From Nelumbo lutea (taxonomy: Eukaryota; Streptophyta; Magnoliopsida; Proteales; Nelumbonaceae): a stretch of 64,000 nucleotides of DNA. The notes under the pieces are model-generated. The model had not been told where the DNA came from and ran no database searches. It saw nothing but the letters and a program-made list of their open reading frames with translations. How positions within the stretch are numbered: position 1 is the first letter of the stretch; every line of letters begins with the position of its first letter. Below are positions 21,288 through 33,690 of the stretch, one piece after another. Made by a program: the position numbers and the translations under genes. The stretch spans positions 40,270,222 through 40,334,221 of the forward strand of contig JAKGHH010000002.1 in assembly GCA_022828595.1 (NCBI GenBank), read 5' to 3'.

Positions 21288-23055
21288 ATTTAATCTAAAT
21301 TCATATTTTAATCTCTAATAAATAAAAATAGTTTAATCTACAATAATTATTAAAAATTTATAGCGAAAATGCACAATAATTGAAAATATATTCATAGTGA
21401 AAAGAAAATAAATAACTAATAAAAACAAAATAATTACAAAAATACTAAAACTACTAAAAAATATACTAAGGTAGTCAATAAATATTGTAATATAAAAAAT
21501 ACAATAAATACAATAAGTATAATAAATTAAATTGAAAAAGTTAAACAACAAAAGTTTAATATCCAATAATTATTAAAAAAATTATGTTAAATAGCAAAAC
21601 AAATATATATTTATATATAATTATTGAAAATATGTTTATAAAAAACTATAAATAATTGCTAAAAATACAAAAAATATTAGTTTTAGTATATTAAAGATAT
21701 AATAAATATAGATTAAGATTTTAAAATCATAATTAATAAATATTATTTTTTTAAAGTTACTTTTCTAGAATTATTAATTGATATAAGTGAAATTGGATAT
21801 TTAAAATATTATTTAGTTATTTAAATAATATCCTTATTTAAATTTTATAATTTTAATTAATAATCTAATTTGATAATCTAGAAAATTATAATTTATTTTA
21901 TTATTACATAACTTCATTATTAATTTTGTAAAATTTTTAAATGATTATTAATTTTAAAATTATTTTATGATTTTTATTTTTAAATTTTTAATTTATTGCA
22001 TAATATAGTTATTTTAACTATTTAAATAATAGTTATGTTAAATATTTCGTTATTAAAAATAATTAGTTATTTAAATATTTAAATAGTATATACAATATTT
22101 AAAAATACTAGTTATTTGAATTTAAGACATTAAGTTATTAAAATATTTAAATAATATTTTATTTTTAAATTTTAAATTTCTATTTTTTGAAAACATTTAT
22201 TTTGATTTGTTTGAAAAAATCATAATTTATATTGTTAGTATATAATTTTCTGTTGAATTTTGTAAAAATAGAAAACTATTAATAACATGAATATTATTAA
22301 ATCTATTAAAGTTAGTTTTTGTGTTTTAAATAAATATTTTAAAGTTTATACTATTATTACATAATTTCATTATTAATTTTGTAAAAATATTAAATTATTA
22401 TTAATTTGAATATTATGTTATCATTTTTTTTTATTTTATTGTATAATTTCGTTTTTTTAACTATTTAAAATATAGTTATGTGAAACATTTTGTTATTTAA
22501 AATATTTAAATAATATATAAAATGTTTAAAAACACTCATTATTTGAATTTAAGATATTTAGTTGTCAAAATATTTTAATAATTAAACATTTTTCTATGTA
22601 ATTATTTAGTTGTTTTAGTATTTTATTATTTAAGATATTTAGTTATTGGAATATTGAAATGATTTTTTATTTTTTAACGTTAAAATTTTATTATTTGAAT
22701 AACATTGAATTTGAATAATCTGGAAAATCATAATTTATATTGTTAGTACATAATTCCATAAAGAAATTTGTAAAAAAATAAAACTGTTAATAATATGAAT
22801 ATTATTAAGTCTATTATAATTTTTTGTGTTTTTAATAATTATTTTAAAGTTTATACTTTTATTACATAATTTCATTATTACTTTTGTAAAAAATATTGAA
22901 TTATTATTAATTTGAATATTATGTTATGATTTTTTTATTTTATTGCATAATTTCGCTATTTTAACTATTTAAAATTTACTTATGTTAAATATTATGTTAT
23001 TTAAAATATTTAGTTATTTAAATATTTTTATAATATTTAAATAATTAAAAATACT

Positions 23056-23673
23056 TAATGAAGGGTGATTTGACCCGACCTCCTGACTAGATGACACGTG
23101 GACATGACTCAACGTAAGTGACAACTCAGCATGACAGCTTGGCCACAACTCGACGTAATGAGCTCACTAAAACCCAGCCTAGTAGCTCGCTACAAAGTAG
23201 CTCGCTATTGAGCAACCTGGAGGTTTCAGAAAGCTTCTTATCTGACAAGACCGTGCCCGTCAGATTGCTCCCACATCCCTTGTCTGACGGCGCGGCACCT
23301 GCCAATCCAAAGGACTATGCCCACATCAGGCGGCGTCGTGCCTGCCAGCTCTGAAAAACGTCTCTCGACTAACAGGGTCGTACCCTGCGATGGTTACCTA
23401 CGCCAATCGACTCAGCTCTGGCAAATAATGGCTACAGTAGAGAATCAGAGGCGGTTACACCCGATTTGACAGGTAATTGCACATCTTCACTCTTAGCCCT
23501 TATTTCTTTGCAACTCTCTTAGTTCTCCAACGAGTTCTAACTTAAGCATCGGAGTGTTCCCGCCGGGCGAGCTCCCCAGGAATCCTTCACCTTCTTCTTG
23601 GCAAGTACCTCATCCAGCGCCAGCTTGGAGTGCAGCCTCTGCCAGCTAGGAGTGCCAAGATCGCGCACCATCA
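23056..23673 (+). repeat. 5' LTR of the Gypsy element
   Basis: 618 bases, from TAATGAAGGG (TG mutated to TA) to CACCATCA. Compared with the 3' LTR it lacks 39 bases between two AGG triplets (at 23471), including the TATA box. Confidence 0.9.
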
Positions 23674-24530
23674 TTTGGCGTTGTTTGTGGGAATCACTTC
23701 GAAAAGCCTTCTTCCACCAAGCTTTGCAACCTCAATATCCATGGCTTCCTCCAGCAACGCCGGATGCAACTTAGGCGCGAACGCTCCCCCTGAACCTCAC
23801 CTCCCTATAGTATGCATCAGACAGTTCACCCTCCCTCTCTCTGTGGATGGGATCCCGACGCTAAACGAGCCTTAGATTGCGGCACCAGTGAGTGCTCCGC
23901 TCCCCTCCATAGTAGGTACCACTTTCATTGAGCCTTCTCTTCCCCCAGTAGCTGGACCAAACCAGATTGAAGATTTGATGCATTGCATGTGAGCCATACA
24001 AGCTCAAGTGTAGCAAGTCCAACAAGTTCAGTTGTACCAGCAGTAAGCTCTACACCATGTCTACTAGCAGCAGTATCAACAGTAGTTCCCCCTGTTGCCT
24101 CTGAACCAGCCGATGATTCCACCATGGCACCCGACCCTACAGCAGATTGAGCCTCGCCGCCGGAATCAATGCTCCTCTTGTTGGGGAGAGACCTCCCAAG
24201 CTCAGAATCCACCCAAGAGCCAAGTCTCGTCCTGCGACAAGAGGGAGAATCCGGTCACACCCAGCTCTCTGCGCGGTCAGGTCGGGGAACTCTCAGCCTC
24301 CCAAACCCGCATCACCTCAACTTTCCGAGTTCGTGGCCCCGCTCCTTGAGAACCGATTTGAGGTCCTGGTTGCAGACTCCAGGCAAGGACTGATCCATAG
24401 TCGTCATCAGCAGTCCGAGCCACTCCCTACAAGAACCGTTCCTGATAACACAGAGGTGAGCAGCACCAATGCAGAGCCTGCGAAGAAGCAGAGGAGATGT
24501 CGCTGAGCTCGCCGAACTGCGACACACCAC

Positions 24531-25253
24531 TTGCTCGAACTCAAAGAAAAAAAAGAGGTAAGTGCGAATGAAGTGAAAACCACTCCGCTCCTCTCTGTAC
24601 CATCCCCTCTGTCTCCTGAACTCTTGGTCGTCCCAATGCCCAGGGACTTCAAATTACCTCCCCTGGACAAGTATGACGAATCATTTGACCCGAATGATGA
24701 CATGGATGCCTTCTAGTCGCAGATGCACCTGTCAAGGGAAAGCGAGTCCTGCATGTGTGTGGCCTTCTCTACCACCTTCAAAGGAGTAGCTCGCACGTGG
24801 TACAGGAACCTCGCGCCCGGGGCAATAAAAAGTTGGGCATAGTTGGTGCAGGTCTTCACCTCCCACTTCGTCACCAGCAAAATATGTCCGAGAACCCAAG
24901 AAAGTCTCCTCAGTATAGTCCAAAGGGAAGGGGAGTCTATCCACAGCTACATCAAGTGGTTTAATGACGCTTGTCTACAGATGCCCGACCTGGACCCCGC
25001 AGTGCGCCTCACAGCAGCCAAGAGAGACATAACACACAATGATTTCAAGTGGCATGTAGTTGTCAATCGGCCTAAGACTGTAACCGAGTTCCTCAAGCTC
25101 GCGAACCAGTTAATAGGGGCGGAGGAGGAGATTAATCAGAAGAATGAAAGTCTGCCTGAAAAGAGAAAAAGAGAAGCTGAGTCCTCGACCCATGGGGACG
25201 GCAAGAAGAAGAAAGACCCAGCTCGGGGAGGAAGGTCAGGTCAGCCTTTCTGA
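24531..25253 (+). pseudogene. gag of the Gypsy element, broken
   Basis: Capsid-like protein in two frames. The first part (LELKEKKEVSANEVK to DPNDDMDAF) ends at a stop at 24714. A second part at 24843-25253 runs from VFTSHFV through ESIHSYIKWFNDACLQM and EFLKLANQLIGAEEE to a Lys-rich tail. Typical Retrotrans_gag layout. Stops and frame changes make it non-functional. Confidence 0.75.
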
Positions 25254-25624
25254 TCTCCTCCAGTAGAAAAGACTGACTATACACCTCTGAACGCAAAGCG
25301 GGCAGAGATTCTCATGGTGATTAAGGACGCCCCGTATGTAAAGTGACCACCTCGGCTGAGTGGGGACCCAAGTGTTAGAAATAGAAATTTGTATTGTAAT
25401 TTTCATAAAATCATGGTCATAGTACTGAAAGTTGCAAGAACCTCCGCGATGAGATAGAAGAGCTCATCCGACGTGGATATTTAAGAAATTTTGTACAGAA
25501 TGATAATAAGACAGGTCGGCAGGGCGAGCAAGGCAACAGAGACGCTCCCGAGTCTAGCAGCAGGCAAAGCGAGTAGCCGTAGAGGCCACCCCCCAAAGAA
25601 AGGCCAGTTCGTGGGACCATACAC

Positions 25625-26374
25625 ATGATCACCGGAGGAACGATTGTTGCGGGCTACACTTTGGTCGCAGCTCGGACATCAGCTCGTGAGATTGGAAGGG
25701 AACAACAGAACCCTCCGAAGCGGCCAAGGACAGAGGAACCGATCTTCTTCACCGAGGACGACGCGCGCGGAGTCCACTACTCTCACAATGACGCGCTTGT
25801 CGTGAAGATAGGGATCAATGATTTCGAGGTGAAGCGCATCTTCGTCGACTCCGACAGCTTGGCAGACATTCTCTTCAAAGCCGCGTTCAATAAGCTTCAG
25901 CTCCAAGAGAGCGACTTCAAGCCCGCAAGTACTCCCCTGGTGGGCTTCAGCGGAGAGGAAGTCAGGCCCTTGGGGAGAATCACTGTACCTGTGGAGGTCG
26001 GCACCTGGCCTAGCATAGTGAGACTCAACCATGACTTTTTGGTGGTCGCGACTCCCTCCCCGTACAACACCATAATAGGTCGGCCTATCACCCATGCTCT
26101 ACGTGCGGTGGTCTCCATCTATTATTTGGCGATGAAGTTCCCCACGGACTTCGGAGTTGGAGTAGTGCGAGGTGACCAGCTCGAGTCTTGCAAGTGCTAC
26201 GTCGCCGCTCTCAAAGGAAAAGTCAAGGTGGCAGACGACCTCGAGCTGGAGCGACCTGCGAAGCATTGCAAAGAGCGAGCTGCACCTACGGAAGAGACTG
26301 TATCCGTTCCAACTTCGACGGAGGACCCAACTCGGACGCATCAGATCGGCACTTCAGTCGAGGAGCCTCTGTGA
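25625..26374 (+). pseudogene. Aspartic protease region of the Gypsy element
   Basis: Open for 249 codons. HNDALVVKIGINDFEVKRIF precedes the active-site position, which reads VDSDSLADILF instead of the usual D-S/T-G-S. The catalytic-loop Gly is replaced by Asp. YNTIIGRPITHALRAV follows. The frame is intact but the protease is predicted inactive. Confidence 0.75.
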
Positions 26375-26434
26375 TCTCAACTGGTAAGTTTCTTACTTAG
26401 AAATTTAAATGTTTTTGCATGGTTCGCGGCAGAG

Positions 26435-27526
26435 ATGCCCGGCATAGACCCTAGCATCATCACTCACAAACTGAACATTGATCCTGTTGTTAGGCCCGCT
26501 GGACAGAAAAAATGCAACCTAGCCCCGAATCATTGGAAAGCAATTGACGAGGAGGTTGGGAAGCTCCTCGCAGTCGATTTTATCAAGGAAGTCCATTACT
26601 CGAGCTGGGTGGCCAACACTGTTCTGGTAAAAAAGGCTAACGGTAAATGGTGCATGTGCGTCGATTATACCAACCTGAACCGAGCAAGCCCAAAGGACTG
26701 CTTCCCACTCCCAAAAATCGACCATTTGGTGGACGCGACCTTAGGGCATGAGTTGTTGAGCTTCTTGGATGCCTATTCGGGCTACAATTAGATCAGAATG
26801 GACCCTGCTGATGAAAAAAAAAAACCTTTATAACCGAGCTAGGCCTGTACTGCTACAAGGTCATGCCCTTTGGGCTGAAAAGTGTCGGGGCTACATTTCA
26901 AAGACTTGTAAACAAATTGTTTGAACCTTTGATCGGCAAGAAAGTAGAATGCTATGTAGACGACATGGTTGTCAAAACTCAGTTTTCAAGTGATTTAATA
27001 AAAGGTTTACATTCTGTCTTTGAAATCTTACGTGATTTTAATATGAAATTAAACCCGAACAAGTGCATTTTCGGTGTCACCTCGGGTAAATTCCTAGGTT
27101 GCATCGTCAACCAAAGTGGTATTGAGGCTAACCCTGAAAAAATTAAGGCAATCTTAGATATGAGACCACCCCAGAAATTGAAGGAGGTTCAGAGGTTGAA
27201 TGACCGCATAGCCGCTTTGAGCCACTTCATGTCCAGATTGGCAGATCGCTGTCTGCCTTTCTTCAAGGCAATTAAAAGCAAAGGCTTCGAATGGACCGAA
27301 GACTGTCAGTTTGTTTTCGACGAGCTCAAAAAGTACCTCGCCCACATCCCAACCTTGACCCGACCCGAGGTCAGAGGTACTTTGGAGCTATACCTCTCCG
27401 CGAGTGATGAGGTAGTTAGCTCGGTACTAATTAAAGAGGTAGATCGGGTCCAATGGCCTATCTACTATGTTAACAAAGTGTTATAGGGGGCAGAAACGAG
27501 GTACCCAGAGATCGAAAAGTTGGTGT
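26435..27526 (+). pseudogene. Reverse transcriptase of the Gypsy element, frameshifted and 3'-deleted
   Basis: 26435-26791 covers the RT start (ANGKWCMCVDYTNLNRASPK, PLPKIDHLVDAT). A stop and an A-run frameshift lie near 26791-26825. 26863-27486 then gives MPFGLKSVGATFQRLVNK, the catalytic YVDDMVVK and the start of RNase H (TLELYLSASDEVV). It ends in YPEIEKLVY fused to LTR sequence. Confidence 0.85.
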
Positions 27527-28078
27527 ACTCAGCATGACAGCCTGGCTACAACTCGACGTAATGAGCTCACTAAAACCCAACCTGGCAGCTCGCTATTGAG
27601 CAACCTGGAGGTTTCGGAAAGCTTCTTATTTGACAAGACCGTGCCCGTCATACTACTCCCACGTCCCTTGTTTGACGGCGCAGCACCTGCCAATCTAGAG
27701 GACTATGCCCACGTCTGGCGGCGTCATGTCTGCCAGCTCCGAAAAACGTCTCTCGACTGACAGGTTCATACCCTGCGACGGTTACCTACGCCAATCGACT
27801 CAGCTCTGGCAAATAACGGCTACAGTAGAGAATCAGAGGCGGTTACACCCAATTTGATAGGGCATTAATATATAAGGGCTCCAACCCCCAGGGGAAAAGG
27901 TAATTGCGCATCTTCACTCTTAGCCCTTATTTCTTTGCAACTCTCTCAGTTCTCCACCGAGTTCTAACTTAAGCATTGGAGTGTTCCTACTAGGCGAGCT
28001 CCCTCGGAATCCTTCACCTTCTTCTTCGCACGTACCTCGTCCAACGCCAGTTAGGAGTGCCAAGATCGCCCACCATCA
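27527..28078 (+). repeat. 3' LTR of the Gypsy element, 5'-truncated
   Basis: 552 bases aligning with 5' LTR positions 69 onward. Retains the TATA box TAATATATAAGGG at 27866-27878 that the 5' LTR has lost. It lacks 22 bases that the 5' LTR has between two GCCAG pentamers (23619 and 23641). Over a stretch of about 180 bases I count about 19 differences from the 5' LTR, mostly C/T. Confidence 0.9.
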
Positions 28079-29359
28079 ATACTCATTATTTAAACTTGAT
28101 ATATTTAGTTATTGAAATATTGAAATAATATTTTATTTTTTAATGTTAAACTTGTATTATTTGAATAACATTTAATTTTAATAATATGGAAAATCATAAT
28201 TTATATTGTTAATACATAATTTCGTGATGAATTTTGTAGAATTATAAAACTATTAATAATATGAATATTATTAAATCTCTTATAACTATTTTTTGTGTTT
28301 TTAATAAATATTTTAATGTTATTATTTAATTTGTTAAAATATTTAAATCATTTTTATATTTTTCATTTAAACTTTCTTTAGATAGAAATAGATAAAAAGT
28401 GGCAAAGATGATAAATAGGAGTTAGAGATAATTTGGAGAGAAATTCTCTAGTAGATTAGAGATAAGTTAGGAGATAAATAGGAATTGGAGATGATTTAGG
28501 AGAAAGTAGGGGAGGTAGTTTAGGATAAATTTTAGGAAAAGAGATTGTTGGGAAAGGAGAGCATCTCATTGGTTCTTTAAAAAATGACATGAATTAAAAA
28601 ATAACAAATTCAAAAAAAGGAGAAAATTTCTTGACCACTTTGTTTTTATATATATGCTGGTGAATGACCCCGTACTTTAAGTTAATGATAAATGATGATT
28701 GTTATTTTGTTTTTTATTATTTACTTATTTAAGTATTTGATGCTTGTTATTATTATTATTATTATTTATTTCTATAAATAATTGATTGTTTTTATTATTT
28801 ACTTAATTCAATAATTCTCAGTAAGTAATTATTTGATTTAATCTAAATTATTTCATTTTTTAATTATTTATAATAGACATTTAGGGTAGGCTCTTTATTT
28901 GATTTAAGAGACTTACCATGTTTATCTAGATAATGACCCCATATTAAGTAAGGGGCAACTACAATATCATTTAATTTGAAATTTACTATTTAACAATAAA
29001 AAATCAATGTTTTGTTGAGCTGCCCACCCCCAAAAAAGTATCAAAAACTTCAAAATCATTAATCTATTTATAAAATAGTAAATTTAAATGGATAAAAAGT
29101 TTACAACAATATCACTAATGATGCTTAATATTTAGGGACATATGAATGGATAAAAAGCATTTAAGATATCCCTTCAAAGAGGCAAAGAAGGAAGAAAATC
29201 ATTCAAAGAGCTGCTAAGAAAAATAATCCATGCCATACAACATTTGCATATGCATCCATCCTCTAAAGAAAGAGATAAAAAATATATGACTATAATCGAA
29301 TCATCATCGTGTATAGCTACAATCAACTAATGATATAATTAGGACTCAAATAATTAACA

Positions 29360-29905
29360 CTAATTATATATTCATAAAAAATTAATATGAATTAATATAA
29401 ATATAAAATGATTATATCCCAATTAATAATTAACATTATTAAAATACTTATTAATTATCATTAATTAATTAATATTCCAAAGTAATAATTATCATTATTA
29501 TAATTAAGAATTAATTAGTAGTAAGTAATTATAATTAGAAATCATTATTATTAGTAATAATTAATTATAATTATTTATAATAATAATATAATTAATTACT
29601 TCATATAAATGTATGAATTAAATTTCTGATAATAATTCTAATATAAATAATTAACATTCAATTTTTATTTTCAAAATAATTAATATGAGTTAATATAAAT
29701 ATAAAATTATTATTTATGAATTATTAATTACCAATATGAAAATCGCTATTAATTATCATTCTGAATTAATAAAGAAAAATATTATCAATAATTAGTTAAT
29801 ATCAATAATTAAGTATTAGCAATAATTATTATAAGAAATTATTTTCAGTGAATTATTATTATTAGTAATTAATAGATGAAATTAATTATTTAAAAGTCAT
29901 TAATT
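29360..29905. repeat. AT-rich direct repeat, first copy
   Basis: Matches 30680-31390 in the same orientation. Shared strings include AAAATGATTATATCCCAATT, AACATTATTAAAATACTTAT and AAAATAATTAATATGAGTTA (with small gaps). This is an internal duplication with a spacing of about 1.32 kb. Confidence 0.6.
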
Positions 29906-30679
29906 ATTATTAGTACCCCTCTCTTTCAAAAAGTTGGCTCATCATCATCGTCATCATCAATGACAACAACTCGATAAATACATAATTTGATAAAATAGGT
30001 AAATATCATTAATTTATTTTTTTTATCTTTTGGAAAACTGAATAAGGGAAAAATAAAATGGTTAGCATTGCAAATGAAAAATTATTTGGATTTATGCAAA
30101 AAAGAACTATTGAACATAAAAAACCAATAATTCAAAAACAAGGTCATTGATGAAAGAGTAATTAAAATTATTCTGTAAATAATAATTTTAAGAAATTAAT
30201 AATTAATAATTAATTATCTATCCAAATTAAAACGGGTAATTTCATCAAATAATTTTAAGTAATTAATTTTTGCTATTAACATTTTTAATATTAATCAGTA
30301 TTATTAATAGATTAATAATATATTAATATTTGTGAAATCAATAATAATAATAATAAGTATATTATTTTTATTATTACCTAATAATTTATTATTATTATGT
30401 GTGTATTGATTTTGAAATCAGCAATATTTAAGTATTATTATTATTATTACTACTCTTATTATTATTATTATTTTTTATTAAGTAATTAATTTGTTATAAT
30501 TACGATTTTTAGTTAATTCATAAAATAATATTTGCTTTTATAATTCTTTAAGTTAACAATATTGAATAATTGAAAGTTTTATAATTTAACTTTCACTAAA
30601 TGGATTATTTATTAAAGAATAATAATAGTATCAATTATAATTACTTGTAATAATAATAATGTAAATAAGTAACAGTAAT

Positions 30680-31390
30680 TATATTTTTATAAAATAATTA
30701 ATATGAATTAATATTTATATAAAATGATTATATCCCAATTAATAACTAACATTATTAAAATACTTATTAATTATCATTAATTAATTAACAATCCGAAGTA
30801 ATAATTAATTATAATTATTGATAATAATAATATAATTGTATTCATTAATATAATATTATTAATTATAATTACTTATAATAATATAATTAAGTATTTTATA
30901 TAAATGTATGAATTATAATTTTTGATAATAAATATAAATAATTACCATTAAATATTTATTTCAAAATAATTAATGAGTTAATATAAATATAAAATGATTA
31001 TTTCCGAATTATTAATTACGATTATGAAAATATTTATTAATAATCATTTCGAATTAATAATGAGCAATATTGTCAACAATAAATTATTATCCGTAATTAT
31101 TATACGTAATTATTTTTCTGAATTAATAATGAGCAATATTGTCACTATTTAATTATTACCAGTAATTAAGTAATAGTAGTAATTATTATAAGAAATTGTT
31201 TTCAGTAATTAATTATTATCAGTGAGTAATTATTATTAGTAATTAATAGCTGGAATTAATTAATTGGAAGTAGTTAAAGTAAGTAATAGCTGTAATTAAT
31301 TAATTAGAAGTAGTTAATAATAATTATTATTAGTAATCATTAGCTGGAATTAATTAATTAGTTTAGTAGTTAACAATAATTAATAGCACA
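30680..31390. repeat. AT-rich direct repeat, second copy
   Basis: Partner of 29360-29905. It contains its own short tandem: GAATTAATAATGAGCAATAT occurs at about 31051 and 31120. Confidence 0.6.
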
Positions 31391-31689
31391 ACTTTATTTT
31401 TTTTAAGAAATGATTGAAAGTGGGAGCTTCCCATTTTTCACAACTCTGCATGGTGGTGGGTTCCACTCTGCATGTTAGTTGGCTCTTTTCTTTAACTAAT
31501 ACTAATCATAATTTGACCACATGTCTATTGGGCTCTGTTATTGAACTACCACTAATCAGAATTTGACACGTGTCCATTTTATTTAAATCTTTGAAATGAC
31601 AGGTGTCTGAATGTAAGTGGGCCACATGTCTGACTGTAGGGGCTTTGGCCTGAAACCATTCCTCTAATATATATATATAGTCTAATGTG

Positions 31690-32282
31690 GTGTTTGTCTT
31701 CTTTTTTTTTTTTATCATTTCTCCTTTCTTTTTGATTTTTGATTTTTTAAAATTTTACATAGTTCCACGTGTAATCTATTATGGTCTAAGGCACCACTGC
31801 ATAGAGCCAACAAACATTTTTGTGTTTTGCAAGAGAGGTTTCTATGCTTTTAAAATTCCTTTGATGTACAATTGTTGTTTTATTGTTCAATCCACCTCAT
31901 AAACTCTTATTGGATTGTACGGTTGGAAATAGTGTCATGGGGAAATGAATCAAAATTCAAGGTGGAGTTGTTGGTAAATAAAATAAAAACGAATAAAACT
32001 CAAGTGGACTGAACCATAAATTTCTCTAATAAACCTTTGTATATGTTATGGGGTATGTTTTTTGGGTTTATAGGTGGGGCTGTTAATTTTTTACAACAAA
32101 AGTCCTTAATATAATATGATAATTATTTTATTTATAAATAAAGTATATAATTAACTATAACTTAATTGATTAAACTTAACAATTTAATTAATCTTAATCA
32201 AATGATAACGTAACATAAATTATCAAAACATTTAGTAAAAGTAACAAAATTTTTAATTTTAAAATTAGTATTTATTAATTTA
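31690..32282. other. Intergenic DNA, nothing recognised
   Basis: Mixed AT-rich sequence with short open frames only. Confidence 0.4.
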
Positions 32283-32690
32283 AAATTCACTTAACTTCAA
32301 GGCTAGGCTTGGGCCCATCACTTCAAGCCTGACCCGAGGTCGGCATGGCCCATATGCATTTATGTGATATTTTATAATATATAATATTTTATATTACAAA
32401 ATGTATAAAATAATATTATATGATATAATATAAAATATAATATATTCACTGTTTTATGCTTAAAATTCATAGGCTCGGATTTAAGCCTCACCCTATTCAG
32501 GCCTGGGCTATAACCCTTATTGCAATTGCTAAGCCTAGGCCAGGCTCGTGTTGGGCTGGAAGCAAGCTTATACTTTTGGCAGAACTTGGGTCAGGCCCGG
32601 GCTTGGGTCATAACCATATCACATGTGCTAAGCCCAGCGCCCCAGCCTAAGACTGACCTATCTTGGCCCATGGTCAATGCTAAATACAAG
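32283..32690. mobile_element. hAT-like remnant with GGCTTGGGCC-type arms
   Basis: Two blocks of GGCTTGGGCCC / AAGCCTGACCC repeats (32300-32350 and 32470-32690) flank an AT-rich core, the architecture of the other hAT-like elements here. The ends and the target duplication are not clear. Confidence 0.4.
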
Positions 32691-33690
32691 TTTATTAATA
32701 AACAAAGAGAAACATTGATAAGAAATTATTAGTTTTGAAATTAATTTTATAATTTAATAACCATTAAAGTTACGTTTAAAAATAATGATAAAAACCAATA
32801 AATCTAATAACAATAAACTAAAAATTAAAATTAGAAAAAAAAATGAATAAATTTAAAAATATTGACTTTAAAATCCATTTGAAAGAACACATTAAAAATT
32901 AAAATTATAATACAAAATAAAAAGTCAGTAAAAAATTAATAAAACTAAATACTGCTATAAAATTTATCAATGGAACTGACAACGTAAGAGAATTTTTAGT
33001 TTTAAATTAACAAAAAAAAATTTACACTAATTTATCCAACAATACAGAATCATAAAATAATATTTGGATTGGACTCTATCTCACTTAACCCAATTGGTAA
33101 TGTTGCAAGGCTTGTCACAATTACTTTTAACAAAACACGTCCATCGCACGAGTCCCCCGCTTGACTGGTTTTATAACAAGATCAAACAAAAATTGGCCCA
33201 AGGAAAAAAAAAAAAATCTTCTCATATTATTAAATAAATTGAGTCGCCCACGTCACAAAATGTAATCAAAGCACAGCCTCAACGATAATCGAACGATACA
33301 ATACAAATGCTGCTTCTCATATAGACGGATAGACCAACCAAATGTTCCTGATCGGAGCAAAGGTCCAAGTGATTCCTACGGTTGAATTTTGAGGGCCAGA
33401 ATTAACATGGTCTTAATATCCTTTCTATTCAAGATCATGTGGCAAGACCATGATTCTATTTCTTGCTTATTATGTTCACAACCCAATAATCCTACAATGG
33501 GGAGAAAAACTCATAAAAGCATTTAAATGTAATAAAGGGTGTATTCCACTCCACCGTCTCACCTTCATGGAAACATGGAATAAGAAAATGTGTTATGGAA
33601 CGTAGGGACTTTATTTTCAGGACTTCGAAACAGGAAAGGGTCATCCATAAGTTCCACACAGTAGATCTGAATGGATCTGCCTTTGAATGT
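32691..33690. other. AT-rich DNA, Helitron-type 3' end, COQ9 3' flank
   Basis: CACGTCCATCGCACGAGTCC at about 33136-33155 resembles the plant Helitron terminal hairpin on plus. The following CTTGACTGG is a poor CTAGT. From about 33250 to 33690 the DNA is the presumed 3' untranslated and flanking region of COQ9. No polyadenylation signal stands out. Confidence 0.4.

Larger units (their letters stand above)
23056..28078 (+). mobile_element. Tat-like Gypsy LTR retrotransposon, internally deleted
   Basis: A 5,023-base element flanked by a perfect 5-base duplication, ATACT (23051-23055 and 28079-28083). 5' LTR 23056-23673; internal region with gag, protease and reverse transcriptase; then a junction at 27526/27527 where the reading frame after the RT passes straight into the 3' LTR at LTR position 69. 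RNase H, integrase and the first 68 bases of the 3' LTR are therefore missing. The RT motif YVDDMVVK and the post-LTR sequence TTTGGCGTTGTTTGTGGGAA fit the plant Tat lineage. GC-rich compared with its AT-rich host. Confidence 0.92.
20664..28665 (-). mobile_element. Helitron-like AT-rich element, interrupted by a hAT and a Gypsy insertion
   Basis: The minus-strand 3' end is the hairpin CCGTGT-ATC-ACACGG (20674-20688), then CTAGT at 20667-20663. The matching 5' start on minus is near 28665. Between them lie an AT-rich body with repeated blocks (ATCATAATTTATATTGTTAG-type blocks near 22210, 22710 and 28170), a hAT element at 20836-21287 and the Gypsy element at 23056-28078. Without these two the unit is about 2.5 kb. 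No Rep/helicase coding is seen. The boundaries are inference. Confidence 0.4.
28669..31680 (-). mobile_element. AT-rich Helitron-like element
   Basis: The minus-strand 5' end near 31680 reads CTATATATATATATTAGAGG, followed by GACATGTGGCC and GACACCTGTC, as in plant Helitron 5' ends. The proposed 3' end at 28669 (GCTGGTGAATGACCCCG on plus) occupies the place of ACTAGTGGGATCC at 20664 but is degenerate. The body is AT-rich, with a 1.3-kb spaced duplication and no coding capacity. Boundaries are inferred. Confidence 0.35.

Noticed and set aside
24147..24506. 119-codon plus-strand frame upstream of gag
   Set aside because: Within the Gypsy leader; no gag motif, and overlapping frames on both strands are equally long because the DNA is GC-rich.
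28700..31400. Evenly spaced AATTATTA words resembling a CRISPR array or satellite
   Set aside because: No fixed repeat-spacer structure; AT low-complexity with one long-range duplication.
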